Below are positions 52,325 to 64,000 of a stretch of DNA of 64,000 nucleotides, in pieces. The translations under genes and the position numbers were made by a program. Positions within the stretch are counted from its first letter, which is position 1. Each line of letters opens with the position of its first letter. This stretch comes from Gordius sp. MW1 (Eukaryota; Nematomorpha; Gordioida; Gordea; Gordiidae): positions 14,340,537 through 14,404,536 of the forward strand of contig OZ038532.1 in the NCBI GenBank assembly GCA_964036665.1. The letters run 5' to 3'. Under the pieces are notes generated by a model. That model did not search any database. It was given only the letters and a program-made list of their open reading frames with translations, and was not told the DNA's origin.

Positions 52325-55300
52325 TAAATATTTTACCTCAAAATTTTTCACATATTTTTCTTTGAACCGTATTCATCCGATGATAGTTGTCGTTTTCAGA
52401 CGTGGTTTCTATGATCCCAAGTAAAAATTTATCAGAATCAGAGAAATGTTACTTTGAAATCATGATCGCATAGTGCATTTTTGAATAATTAAACACTCAC
52501 GTTGCGATACAACAAACAAATCGCAACAATAAAACGTTGTCTTTTGTCAAAATGAATAGTTCTGGCAGCTTAAAACCTCTTTTCGGAAGTAAATCGAGGA
52601 TAATAGGATTCTCAAATTGGCTTACTTTTATATATTTTTTCATGCTCTTTCACATAGAATCGAAAAAAATAAATATTTTTACCTGAAAATTTTTCACATA
52701 TTTTTCTTACAACCGTATGCATCCGATGAAAGTTGTCGTTTTCAGACGTGGTTTCCATGATAAAAAGTAAAAATTTATCAATGAAAACTATTACTTTGAA
52801 ATCATGATCGCATAGAGCCATTTTCAAAAATTAAGCATCACGTTGCGATACAACAAACTAATCGCAACAATAAATCGTTGTCTTTTGTCAAAATGATAGT
52901 TCTGGCAGCTTAAAACCTCTTTTCGGAAGTAAATCGAGGATAATAGGATTCTCAAATTGGCTTATTTTTATATATTTTTTCATGCTCTTTCACATAGAAT
53001 TGAAAAAAATAAATATTTTTACCTCAAAATTTTTCACATATTTTTCTTTGAACTGTATTCATCCGATGAAAGTTGTCGTTTTCAGACGTGGTTTCTATGA
53101 TCCCAAGTAAAAATTTATCAGAATCAGAGAAATGTTACTATGAAATCATGATCGCATAGTGCCTTTTTGAAAAATTAAACACTCACGTTGCGATACAACA
53201 AACTAATCGCAACAATAAAACGTTGTCTTTTGTCAAAATGAATAGTTCTGGCAGCTTAAAACCTCTTTTCGGAAGTAAATCGAGGATAATAGGATTCTCA
53301 AATTGGCTTACTTTTATATATTTTTTCATGCTCTTTTACATAGAATTAAAAAAAATAAATATTTTTACCTCAAAATTTTTCACATATTTTTCATTCAACC
53401 GTATGCATCCGATGAAAGTTGTCGTTTTCAGGCGTGGTTTCCATGATAAAAAGTAAAAATTTATCAGAATCTGAAAACTATTACATTGAAATCATGATCG
53501 CATAGAGCCATTTTCAAAAATTAAGCATCACTTTGCGATACAACAAACTAATCGCAACAATAAATCGTTGTCTTTTGTCAAAATGATAGATCTCGCAGCT
53601 TAAAACCTCTTTTCGGAAGTAAATCGAGGATAATAGGATTCTCAAATTGGCTTACTTATATATATTTTTTTATGGTCTTTCACATAGAATCGAAAAAAAT
53701 AAATATTTTTACCTCAAAATTTTTCACATATTTTTCTTTCAACCGTATGCATCCGATGAAAGTTGTCGTTTTCAGACGTGGTTTCCATGATAAAAAGTAA
53801 AAATTTATCAGAATCTGAAAACTATTACTTTGAAATCATGATCGCATAGAGCCATTTTCAAAAATTAAGCATCACGTTGCGATACAACAAACTAATCGCA
53901 ACCATAAAACGTTGTCTTTTGTCAGAATGATAATTCTCGCAGCTTAAAACCTCTTTTCGGAAGTAAATCGAGGATAATAGGATTCTCAAATTGGCTTACT
54001 TTTATATATTTTTTCATGCTCTTTCACATAGAATCAAAAAAAATAAATATTTTTACCTCAAAATTTTTCACATATTTTTCTTTCAACCGTATGCATCCGA
54101 TGAAAGTTGTCGTTTTCAGACGTGGTTTCCATGATAAAAAGTAAAAATTTATCAGAATCTGAAAACTATTACTTTGAAATCATGATCGCATAGAGCCATT
54201 TTCAAAAATTAAGCATCACGTTGCGATACAACAAACTAATCGCAACCATAAAACGTTGTCTTTTGTCAGAATGATAATTCTCGCAGCTTAAAACCTCTTT
54301 TCGGAAGTAAATCGAGGATAATAGGATTCTCAAATTGGCTTACTTTTATATATTTTTTCATGCTCTTTCACATAGAATCAAAAAAAATAAATATTTTTAC
54401 CTCAAAATTTTTCACATATTTTTCTTTGAACCGTATTCATCCGATGAAAGTTGTCGTTTTCAGACGTGGTTTCTATGATCCCAAGTAAAAATTTATCAGA
54501 ATCAGAGAAATGTTACTTTGAAATCATGATCGCATAGTGCATTTTTAAAAAATTAAACACTCACGTTGCGATACAACAAACTAATCGCAACAATAAAACG
54601 ATGTCTTTTGTCAAAATGAATAGTTCTGGCAGCTTAAAACCTCTTTTCGGAAGTATATCGAGGATAATAGGATTCTCAAATTGGCGTACTTATATATATT
54701 ATTTTATGGTCTTTCACATAGAATCGAAAAAAATAAATATTTTTACCTCAAAATTTTTCACATATTTTTCTTTCAACCGTATGCATCCGATGAAAGTTGT
54801 CGTTTTCAGACGTGGTTTCCATGATAAAAAGTAAAAATTTATCAGAATCTGAAAACTATTACTTTAAAATCATGATCGCATAGAGCCATTTTCAAAAATT
54901 AATTATCACGTTGCGATACAACAAACTAATCGCATCCATAAAACGTTGTCTTTTGTCAAAATGATAATTCTCGCAGCTTAAAACCTCTTTTCGGAAGTCA
55001 ATCGAGGATAATAGGATTCTCAAATTGGCTTACTTTTATATATATTTTTCATGCTCTTTCACATAGAATCGAAAAAAATAAATATTTTTACCTCAAAATT
55101 TTTCACATATTTTTCTTTGATCCTCATCCGATGAAAGTTGTCGTTTTCAGACGTGGTTTCTATGATCCCAAGTAAAAATTTATCAGAATCAGAGAATTGT
55201 TACTTTGAAATCATGATCGCATAGTGCATTTTTGAAAAATTAAACACTCACGTTGCGATACAACAAACTAATCGCAACAATAAAACGTTGTCTTTTGTCA

Positions 55301-58300
55301 AAATGAATAGTTCTGGCAGCTTAAAACCTCTTTTCGGAAGTAAATCGAGGATAATAGGATTCTCAAATTGGCTTATTTTTATATATTTTTTCATGCTCTT
55401 TCACATAGAATCGAAAAAAATAAATATTTTTACCTGAAATTTTTCTCATATTTTTCTTTCAACCGTATGCATCCGATGAAAGTTGTTGTTTTCAGACGTG
55501 GTTTCCATGATAAAAAGTAAAACGTTATCAGTGAAAACTATTACTTTGAAATCATGATCGCATAGAGCCATTTTCAAAAATTAAGCATCACGTTGCGATA
55601 CAACAAACTAATCGCAACAATAAATCGTTGTCTTTTGTCAAAATGATAGTTCTCGCAGCTTAAAACCTCTTTTCGGAAGTAAATCGAGGATAATAGGATT
55701 CTCAAATTGGCTTACTTTTATATATTTTTTCATGCTCTTTCACATAGAATCGAAAAAAATAAATATTTTTACCTCAAAATTTTTCACATATTTTTCTTTG
55801 AACCGTATTCATCCGATGAAAGTTGTCGTTTTCAGACGTGGTTTCTATGATTATAAGTAAAAATTTATCAGAATCAGAGAAATGTTACTTTGAAATCATG
55901 ATCGCATAGTGCATTTTTGAAAAATTAAACACTCACGTTGCGATACAACAAACTAATCGCAACAATAAAACGATGTCTTTTGTCAAAATGAATAGTTCTG
56001 GCAGCTTAAAACCTCTTTTCGGAAGTATATCGAGGATAATAGGATTCTCAAATTGGCTTACTTTTATATATTTTTTCATGCTCTTTCACATAGAATTGAA
56101 AAAAATAAATATTTTTACCTCAAAATTTTTCACATATTTTTCTTTCAACCGTATGCATCCGATGAAAGTTGTCGTTTTCAGACGTGGTTTCCATGATAAA
56201 AAGTAAAAATTTATCAGAATCTGAAAACTATTACTATGAAATCATGATCGCATAGAGCCATTTTCAAAAATTAAGCATCACGTTGCGATACAACAAACTA
56301 ATCGCAACAATAAATCGTTGTCTTTTGTCAAAATGATAGATCTCGCAGCTTAAAACCTCTTTTCGGAAGTAAATCGAGGATAGTAGGATTCTCAAATTGG
56401 CTTATTTATATATATTTTTTTATGGTCTTTCACATAGAATCGAAAAAAATAAATATTTTTACCTTAAAATTTTTCACATATTTTTCTTTCAACCGTATGC
56501 ATCCGATGAAAGTTGTCGTTTTCAGACGTGGTTTCCATGATAAAAAGTAAAAATTTATCAGAATATGAAAACTATTACTTTGAAATCATGATCGCATAGA
56601 GCCGTTTTCAAAAATTAAGCATCACGTTGCGATACAACAAACTAATCGCAACCATAAAACGTTGTCTTTTGTCAAAATGATAATTCTCGCAGCTTAAAAC
56701 CTCTTTTCGGAAGTCAATCGAGGATAATAGGATTCTCAAATTGGCTTACTTTTATATATTTTTTCATGCTCTTTCACATAGAATCGAAAAAAATAAATAT
56801 TTTTATCTCAAAATTTTTCACATATTTTTCTTTGAACCGTATTCATCCGATGAAAGTTGTCGTTTTCAGACGTGGTTTCTATGATCCCAAGTAAAAATTT
56901 ATCAGAATCAGAGAAATGTTACTTTGAAATCATGATCGCATAGTGCATTTTTGAAAAATTAAACACTCACGTTGCGATACAACAAACTAATCGCAACAAT
57001 AAAACGTTGTCTTTTGAAATGAATAGTTCTGGCAGCTTAAAACCTCTTTTCGGAAGTAAATCGAGGATAATAGGATTCTCAAATTGGCTTACTTTTATAT
57101 ATTTTTTCATGCTCTTTCACATAGAATTGGAAAAAAATAAATATTTTTACCTCAAAATTTTTCACATATTTTTCTTTGAACCGTATTCATCCGATGAAAG
57201 TTGTCGTTTTCAGACGTGGTTTCTATGATCTCAAGTAAAAATTTATCAGAATCTGAAAACTATTACTTAAAAATCATGATCGCATAGTGCATTTTTGAAA
57301 AATTAAGCACTCACGTTGCGATACAACAAACTAATCGCAACAATAAAACGTTGTCTTTTGTCAAAATGATAGTTCTCGCAGCTTAAAACCTCTTTCGGAA
57401 GTCAATCGAGGATAATAGGATTCTCAAATTGGCTTACTTTTATATATTTTTTCATTCTCTTTCACATAGAATTGAAAGAAATAAATATTTTACCTCAAAA
57501 TTTTTCACATATTTTTCTTTGAACCGTATTCATCCGATGATAGTTGTCGTTTTCAGACGTGGTTTCTATGATCCCAAGTAAAAATTTATCAGAATCAGAG
57601 AAATGTTACTTTGAAATCATGATCGCATAGTGCATTTTTGAATAATTAAACACTCACGTTGCGATACAACAAACAAATCGCAACAATAAAACGTTGTCTT
57701 TTGTCAAAATGAATAGTTCTGGCAGCTTAAAACCTCTTTTCGGAAGTAAATCGAGGATAATAGGATTCTCAAATTGGCTTACTTTTATATATTTTTTCAT
57801 GCTCTTTCACATAGAATCGAAAAAAATAAATATTTTACCTGAAAATTTTTCACATATTTTTCTTTCAACCGTATGCATCCGATGAAAGTTGTCGTTTTCA
57901 GACGTGGTTTCCATGACAAAAAGTAAAAATTTATCAGTGAAAACTATTACTTTGAAATCATGATCGCATAGAGCCATTTTCAAAAATTAAGCATCACGTT
58001 GCGATACAACAAACTAATCGCAACAATAAATCGTTGTCTTTTGTCAAAATGATAGTTCTCGCAGCTTAAAACCTCTTTTCGGAAGTAAATCGAGGATAAT
58101 AGGATTCTCAAATTGGCTTACTTTTATATATTTTTTCATGCTCTTTCACATAGAATTGAAAAAAATAAATATTTTTACCTCAAAATTTTTCACATATTTT
58201 TCTTTGAACCGTATTCATCCGATGAAAGTTGTCGTTTTCAGACGTGGTTTCTATGATCCCAAGTAAAAATTTATCAGAATCAGAGAAATGTTACTTTGAA

Positions 58301-58310
58301 ATCATGATCG
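52325..58310. repeat. 19-monomer segmental duplication, copy 2 (one unit longer)
   Basis: This is a near-identical copy of 46.14-51.78 kb. Private differences include CACTTTGCG near 53530, CGCATCCATAAAACG near 54922 and one restored A relative to 46476. The left edge is a joint. The unit starting near 52.2 kb carries CTCAAAAAATCTTAC, whose partner at 63260 continues differently (TTTTTAACACC), whereas here the sequence switches to AAATATTTTACC as at 46140. The right edge is near 58312, where GTGCATTTTTGAAAAA leads into another GTCTTTTGAAATG unit instead of the 51847-type unit. Confidence 0.88.
53921..54264. repeat. Extra chimeric monomer inside the duplication
   Basis: Copy 1 has one GTCAGAATGATAATTCTCG junction (47733). 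Copy 2 has two, at 53921 and 54265, exactly 344 bp apart. The unit between them begins like its downstream neighbour (GAATCAAAAAAAATAAAT) but ends like its upstream neighbour (TTTCAACCGTATGC, CCATGATAAAAAG, AACCATAAAACG). The switch lies between 54037 and 54083, inside the A/T-tract segment. This is the expected product of a one-unit unequal exchange. Confidence 0.9.
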
Positions 58311-61300
58311 CATAGTGCATTTTTGAAAAATTAAACACTCACGTTGCGATACAACAAACTAATCGCAACAATAAAACGTTGTCTTTTGAAATGAATAGTT
58401 CTGGCAGCTTAAAACCTCTTTTCGGAAGTAAATCGAGGATAATAGGATTCTCAAATTGGCTTACTTTTATATATTTTTTCATGCTCTTTCACATAGAATT
58501 GGAAAAAAATAAATATTTTTACCTCAAAATTTTTCACATATTTTTCTTTGAACCGTATTCATCCGATGAAAGTTGTCGTTTTCAGACGTGGTTTCTATGA
58601 TCTCAAGTAAAAATTTATCAGAATCTGAAAACTATTACTTAAAAATCATGATCGCATAGTGCATTTTTGAAAAATTAAGCACTCACGTTGCGATACAACA
58701 AACTAATCGCAACAATAAAACGTTGTCTTTTGTCAAAATGATAGTTCTCGCAGCTTAAAACCTCTTTCGGAAGTCAATCGAGGATAATAGGATTCTCAAA
58801 TTGGCTTACTTTTATATATTTTTTCATTCTCTTTCACATAGAATTGAAAGAAATAAATATTTTACCTCAAAATTTTTCACATATTTTTCTTTGAACCGTA
58901 TTCATCCGATGATAGTTGTCGTTTTCAGACGTGGTTTCTATGATCCCAAGTAAAAATTTATCAGAATCAGAGAAATGTTACTTTGAAATCATGATCGCAT
59001 AGTGCATTTTTGAATAATTAAACACTCACGTTGCGATACAACAAACAAATCGCAACAATAAAACGTTGTCTTTTGTCAAAATGAATAGTTCTGGCAGCTT
59101 AAAACCTCTTTTCGGAAGTAAATCGAGGATAATAGGATTCTCAAATTGGCTTACTTTTATATATTTTTTCATGCTCTTTCACATAGAATCGAAAAAAATA
59201 AATATTTTACCTGAAAATTTTTCACATATTTTTCTTTCAACCGTATGCATCCGATGAAAGTTGTCGTTTTCAGACGTGGTTTCCATGACAAAAAGTAAAA
59301 ATTTATCAGTGAAAACTATTACTTTGAAATCATGATCGCATAGAGCCATTTTCAAAAATTAAGCATCACGTTGCGATACAACAAACTAATCGCAACAATA
59401 AATCGTTGTCTTTTGTCAAAATGATAGTTCTCGCAGCTTAAAACCTCTTTTCGGAAGTAAATCGAGGATAATAGGATTCTCAAATTGGCTTACTTTTATA
59501 TATTTTTTCATGCTCTTTCACATAGAATTGAAAAAAATAAATATTTTTACCTCAAAATTTTTCACATATTTTTCTTTGAACCGTATTCATCCGATGAAAG
59601 TTGTCGTTTTCAGACGTGGTTTCTATGATCCCAAGTAAAAATTTATCAGAATCAGAGAAATGTTACTTTGAAATCATGATCGCATAGTGCATTTTTGAAA
59701 AATTAAGCACTCACGTTGCGATACAACAAACTAATCGCAACAATAAAACGTTGTCTTTTGTCAAAATGATAGTTCTCGCAGCTTAAAACCTCTTTCGGAA
59801 GTCAATCGAGGATAATAGGATTCTCAAATTGGCTTACTTTTATATATTTTTTCATTCTCTTTCACATAGAATTGAAAGAAATAAATATTTTACCTCAAAA
59901 TTTTTCACATATTTTTCTTTGAACCGTATTCATCCGATGAAAGTTGTCGTTTTCAGACGTGGTTTCTATGATCCCAAGTAAAAATTTATCAGAATCAGAG
60001 AAATGTTACTTTGAAATCATGATCGCATAGTGCATTTTTGAAAAATTAAACACTCACGTTGCGATACAACAAACTAATCGCAACAATAAAACGTTGTCTT
60101 TTGAAATGAATAGTTCTGGCAGCTTAAAACCTCTTTTCGGAAGTAAATCGAGGATAATAGGATTCTCAAATTGGCTTACTTTTATATATTTTTTCATGCT
60201 CTTTCACATAGAATTGGAAAAAAATAAATATTTTTACCTCAAAATTTTTCACATATTTTTCTTTGAACCGTATTCATCCGATGAAAGTTGTCGTTTTCAG
60301 ACGTGGTTTCTATGATCCCAAGTAAAAATTTATCAGAATCAGAGAAATGTTACTTTGAAATCATGATCGCATAGTGCATTTTTAAAAAATTAAACACTCA
60401 CGTTGCGATACAACAAACTAATCGCAACAATAAATCGTTGTCTTTTGTCAAAATGATAGTTCTCGCAGCTTAAAACCTCTTTTCGGAAGTAAATCGAGGA
60501 TAATAGGATTCTCAAATTGGCTTACTTTTATATATTTTTTCATGCTCTTTCACATAGAATTGAAAAAAATAAATATTTTTACCTCAAAATTTTTCACATA
60601 TTTTTCTTTGAACCGTATTCATCCGATGATAGTTGTCGTTTTCAGACGTGGTTTCTATGATCCCAAGTAAAAATTTATCAGAATCAGAGAAATGTTACTT
60701 TGAAATCATGATCGCATAGTGCATTTTTGAATAATTAAACACTCACGTTGCGATACAACAAACAAATCGCAACAATAAAACGTTGTCTTTTGTCAAAATG
60801 AATAGTTCTGGCAGCTTAAAACCTCTTTTCGGAAGTAAATCGAGGATAATAGGATTCTCAAATTGGCTTACTTTTATATATTTTTTCATGCTCTTTCACA
60901 TAGAATCGAAAAAAATAAATATTTTACCTGAAAATTTTTCACATATTTTTCTTTCAACCGTATGCATCCGATGAAAGTTGTCGTTTTCAGACGTGGTTTC
61001 CATGACAAAAAGTAAAAATTTATCAGTGAAAACTATTACTTTGAAATCATGATCGCATAGAGCCGTTTTCAAAAATTAAGCATCACGTTGCGATACAACA
61101 AACTAATCGCAACCATAAAACGTTGTCTTTTGTCAAAATGATAATTCTCGCAGCTTAAAACCTCTTTTCGGAAGTCAATCGAGGATAATAGGATTCTCAA
61201 ATTGGCTTACTTTTATATATTTTTTCATGCTCTTTCACATAGAATCGAAAAAAATAAATATTTTTATCTCAAAATTTTTCACATATTTTTCTTTGAACCG

Positions 61301-62839
61301 TATTCATCCGATGAAAGTTGTCGTTTTCAGACGTGGTTTCTATGATCCCAAGTAAAAATTTATCAGAATCAGAGAAATGTTACTTTGAAATCATGATCGC
61401 ATAGTGCATTTTTGAAAAATTAAACACTCACGTTGCGATACAACAAACTAATCGCAACAATAAAACGTTGTCTTTTGAAATGAATAGTTCTGGCAGCTTA
61501 AAACCTCTTTTCGGAAGTAAATCGAGGATAATAGGATTCTCAAATTGGCTTACTTTTATATATTTTTTCATGCTCTTTCACATAGAATTGGAAAAAAATA
61601 AATATTTTTACCTCAAAATTTTTCACATATTTTTCTTTGAACCGTATTCATCCGATGAAAGTTGTCGTTTTCAGACGTGGTTTCTATGATCTCAAGTAAA
61701 AATTTATCAGAATCTGAAAACTATTACTTAAAAATCATGATCGCATAGTGCATTTTTGAAAAATTAAGCACTCACGTTGCGATACAACAAACTAATCGCA
61801 ACAATAAAACGTTGTCTTTTGTCAAAATGATAGTTCTCGCAGCTTAAAACCTCTTTCGGAAGTCAATCGAGGATAATAGGATTCTCAAATTGGCTTACTT
61901 TTATATATTTTTTCATTCTCTTTCACATAGAATTGAAAGAAATAAATATTTTACCTCAAAATTTTTCACATATTTTTCTTTGAACCGTATTCATCCGATG
62001 ATAGTTGTCGTTTTCAGACGTGGTTTCTATGATCCCAAGTAAAAATTTATCAGAATCAGAGAAATGTTACTTTGAAATCATGATCGCATAGTGCATTTTT
62101 GAATAATTAAACACTCACGTTGCGATACAACAAACAAATCGCAACAATAAAACGTTGTCTTTTGTCAAAATGAATAGTTCTGGCAGCTTAAAACCTCTTT
62201 TCGGAAGTAAATCGAGGATAATAGGATTCTCAAATTGGCTTACTTTTATATATTTTTTCATGCTCTTTCACATAGAATCGAAAAAAATAAATATTTTACC
62301 TGAAAATTTTTCACATATTTTTCTTTCAACCGTATGCATCCGATGAAAGTTGTCGTTTTCAGACGTGGTTTCCATGACAAAAAGTAAAAATTTATCAGTG
62401 AAAACTATTACTTTGAAATCATGATCGCATAGAGCCATTTTCAAAAATTAAGCATCACGTTGCGATACAACAAACTAATCGCAACAATAAATCGTTGTCT
62501 TTTGTCAAAATGATAGTTCTCGCAGCTTAAAACCTCTTTTCGGAAGTAAATCGAGGATAATAGGATTCTCAAATTGGCTTACTTTTATATATTTTTTCAT
62601 GCTCTTTCACATAGAATTGAAAAAAATAAATATTTTTACCTCAAAATTTTTCACATATTTTTCTTTGAACCGTATTCATCCGATGAAAGTTGTCGTTTTC
62701 AGACGTGGTTTCTATGATCCCAAGTAAAAATTTATCAGAATCAGAGAAATGTTACTTTGAAATCATGATCGCATAGTGCATTTTTAAAAAATTAAACACT
62801 CACGTTGCGATACAACAAACTAATCGCAACAATAAAACG
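57007..62839. repeat. 1372-bp 4-monomer units, with one shuffled block
   Basis: The module is a GTCTTTTGAAATG unit, an ACCTCTTTCGG unit with TCATTCTC and GAAAGAAATAAAT, a unit with GAATCG, TTTTACCTGAAAA and CCATGACAAAAAG, then a TAAATCGTTGTC unit. It occurs at 50475, 57007, 58379 and 61468, a 1372-bp period where regular. Between 58379 and 61468 the intervals are 1715 and 1374 bp, and the unit order is rearranged with hybrid monomers at about 59.4-61.1 kb. GTCTTTTGAAATG copies lie at about 50479, 57011, 58383, 60098 and 61472. Confidence 0.88.
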
Positions 62840-64000
62840 TTGTCTTTTGTCAAAATGAATAGTTCTGGCAGCTTAAAACCTCTTTTCGGAAGTAAATCGA
62901 GGATAATAGGATTCTCAAATTGTCTTACTTTTATATATTTTTTCATGCTCTTTCACATAGAATTAAAAAAAATAAATATTTTTACCTCAAAATTTTTCAC
63001 ATATTTTTCTTTAAACCGTATGCATCCGATGAAAGTTGTCGTTTTCATACGTGGTTTCCATGATAAAAAGTAAAAATTTATCAGAATCTGAAAACTATTA
63101 CTTTGAAATCATGATCGCATAGAGCCATTTTCAAAAATTAAGCATCACGTTGCGATACAACAAACTAATCGCAACAATAAAACGTTGTCTTTTTTCAAAA
63201 TGAATAGTTCTGGCAGCTTAAAACCTCTTTTCGGAAGTAAATCGAGGATAATAGGATTCTCAAAAAATCTTACTTTTATATATTTTTTCATGCTCTTTCA
63301 CATAGAATCGAAAAAAATAAATATTTTTAACACCAAAATTTTTCACATATTTTTCTTTGAACCGTATTCATCCGATGAAAGTTGTCGTTTTCAGACGTGG
63401 TTTCTATGATCCCAAGTAAAAATTTATCAGAATCAGAGAAATTTTACTTTGAAATCATGATCGCATCGTGCATTTTTGAATAATTAAACACTTACGTTGC
63501 GATACAACCAACTAATCGCAACAATAAAACGTTGTCTTTTGTCAAAATGAATAGTTCTGGCAGCTTAAAACCTCTTTTCGGAAGTAAATCGAGGATAATA
63601 GGATTCTCAAATTGGCTTACTTTTATATATTTTTTCATGCTCTTTCACATAGAATTGAAAAAAATAAATATTTTTACCTCAAAATTTTTCACATATTTTT
63701 CTTTGAACCGTATTCATCCGATGAAAGTTGTCGTTTTCAGACGTGGTTTTTATGATCCCAAGTAAAAATTTATCAGTGAAAACTATTACTTTGAAATCAT
63801 GATCGCATAAAGCCATTTTCAAAAATTAAGCATCACGTTGCGATACAACAAACTAATCGCAACCATAAAACGTTGTCTTTTGTCAAAATGATAATTCTCG
63901 CAGCTTAAAACCTCTTTTCGGAAGTCAATCGAGGATAATAGGATTCTCAAATTGGCTTACTTTTATATATTTTTTCATGCTCTTTCACATAGAATCGAAA
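62840..64000. repeat. Distal satellite units related to 51.8-52.3 kb; array continues past the window
   Basis: The unit at 62840 (AATTGTCTTAC, AATTAAAAAAAATAAAT, TTTAAACC, TTCATACGTGG) and the next one (GTCTTTTTTCAAAATG, CTCAAAAAATCTTAC) match 51847-52300 at 10993 bp, or 32 units. After that they diverge (TTTTTAACACC at 63327, GCATCGTGC near 63464, CAACCAACTAATCG near 63506). The window ends mid-unit, with no sign of an array edge. Confidence 0.85.

Larger units (their letters stand above)
1..64000. repeat. Satellite DNA array, ~344-bp monomer, ~186 head-to-tail copies
   Basis: The same unit recurs from the first base to the last. Landmarks such as GCAGCTTAAAACCTC, TTTCACATAGAAT, GTTGTCGTTTTCAGACGTGG and AATCGCAACAATAAAACG come back every 340-345 bp in the same order and on the same strand. 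Successive unit starts at 341, 684, 1029, 1372 and 1717 show the period directly. No inverted unit, foreign insertion or unique spacer was found. Both ends of the window fall inside the array, so its true length is unknown. Such an uninterrupted array is known from eukaryotic centromeric, pericentromeric and heterochromatic satellites. The family is not one I can name with confidence. The composition is about 30% GC by hand count of one monomer. Confidence 0.98.

Noticed and set aside
1352-63765. Dozens of 63-96 codon open frames on both strands with near-identical predicted peptides
   Set aside because: They recur once per satellite unit. The frame is broken in most units by the missing base in ATGATAG, the monomer length is usually not a multiple of three, most lack an ATG start, and the minus-strand and +1-frame versions are shadows of the same repeat. 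None is annotated as a gene.
1-64000. CRISPR array (regular direct repeats)
   Set aside because: There are no unique spacers. The whole 344-bp period is repeated, far longer than a CRISPR repeat-spacer unit, and no cas-like gene exists in the window.
1-64000. Transposon or retroelement remnants, terminal inverted repeats, target-site duplications
   Set aside because: Each departure from the monomer consensus that I noticed is a substitution, a short indel, or a hybrid of other monomers. No foreign segment or element terminus was seen.
1-64000. tRNA, rRNA or telomeric repeats
   Set aside because: No cloverleaf-like GC-rich stems, no rRNA-like conserved stretches and no short telomere-type tandem repeats were recognised.

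Overview
The whole 64 kb window is one uninterrupted tandem satellite array. A monomer of about 344 bp (mostly 340-345 bp) repeats head to tail about 186 times, always in the same orientation. I see no unique DNA, transposon, RNA gene or believable protein gene anywhere. This organisation points to a nuclear eukaryotic chromosome, in centromeric, pericentromeric or other constitutive heterochromatin. The species cannot be named from the sequence. A hand count of one monomer gives roughly 30% GC with about 12 CpG sites where about 8 are expected. This lack of CpG depletion fits an organism with little heterochromatic cytosine methylation (many insects and other invertebrates, for example) better than a vertebrate or typical plant, but it is only a hint.

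Monomers fall into two broad classes. In B-type monomers the junction after the conserved GTCAAAATG reads ATGATAGTTCTCGC. In A-type monomers it reads ATGAATAGTTCTGGC. The extra base in A-type monomers holds open a chance reading frame of about 77 codons. Many further diagnostic variants (the bases after CGGAAGT, the stretch after GTGGTTTC, the bases around CATAG) make it possible to trace which monomers are copies of which.

Layout by higher-order repeat (HOR): 1-2.16 kb is mixed. 2.16-6.79 kb holds about 2.7 copies of a 5-monomer, 1725-bp unit. 6.8-11.2 kb is irregular and contains a 226-bp truncated monomer. 11.2-25.0 kb contains large near-identical blocks at offsets of 1381 bp (4 monomers), about 5172 bp (15), about 5516 bp (16) and about 10.69 kb (31), with a sharply mapped chimeric joint at 19102-19108. 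25.0-30.5 kb is a regular 4-monomer, 1379-bp HOR made of B-A dimers. 30.5-42.2 kb is a different subfamily (CGGAAGTTTATCG, GTTGTGATAC), with a 7-monomer, 2410-bp HOR at 36.0-40.5 kb. 42.2-64 kb is a third subfamily (CCATGATAAAAAG, CGGAAGTATATCG). It carries a 19-monomer, 6.53-kb duplication (46.1-52.3 to 52.3-58.3 kb) and then 1372-bp 4-monomer units, one of which is visibly shuffled.

No genes work together here. What the window records is the recent history of a satellite homogenised and expanded by unequal exchange, with several crossover points resolvable to tens of bases or fewer. The only candidate functional elements are two short dyads repeated in most monomers and an A/T-tract segment; any role for them is inference.
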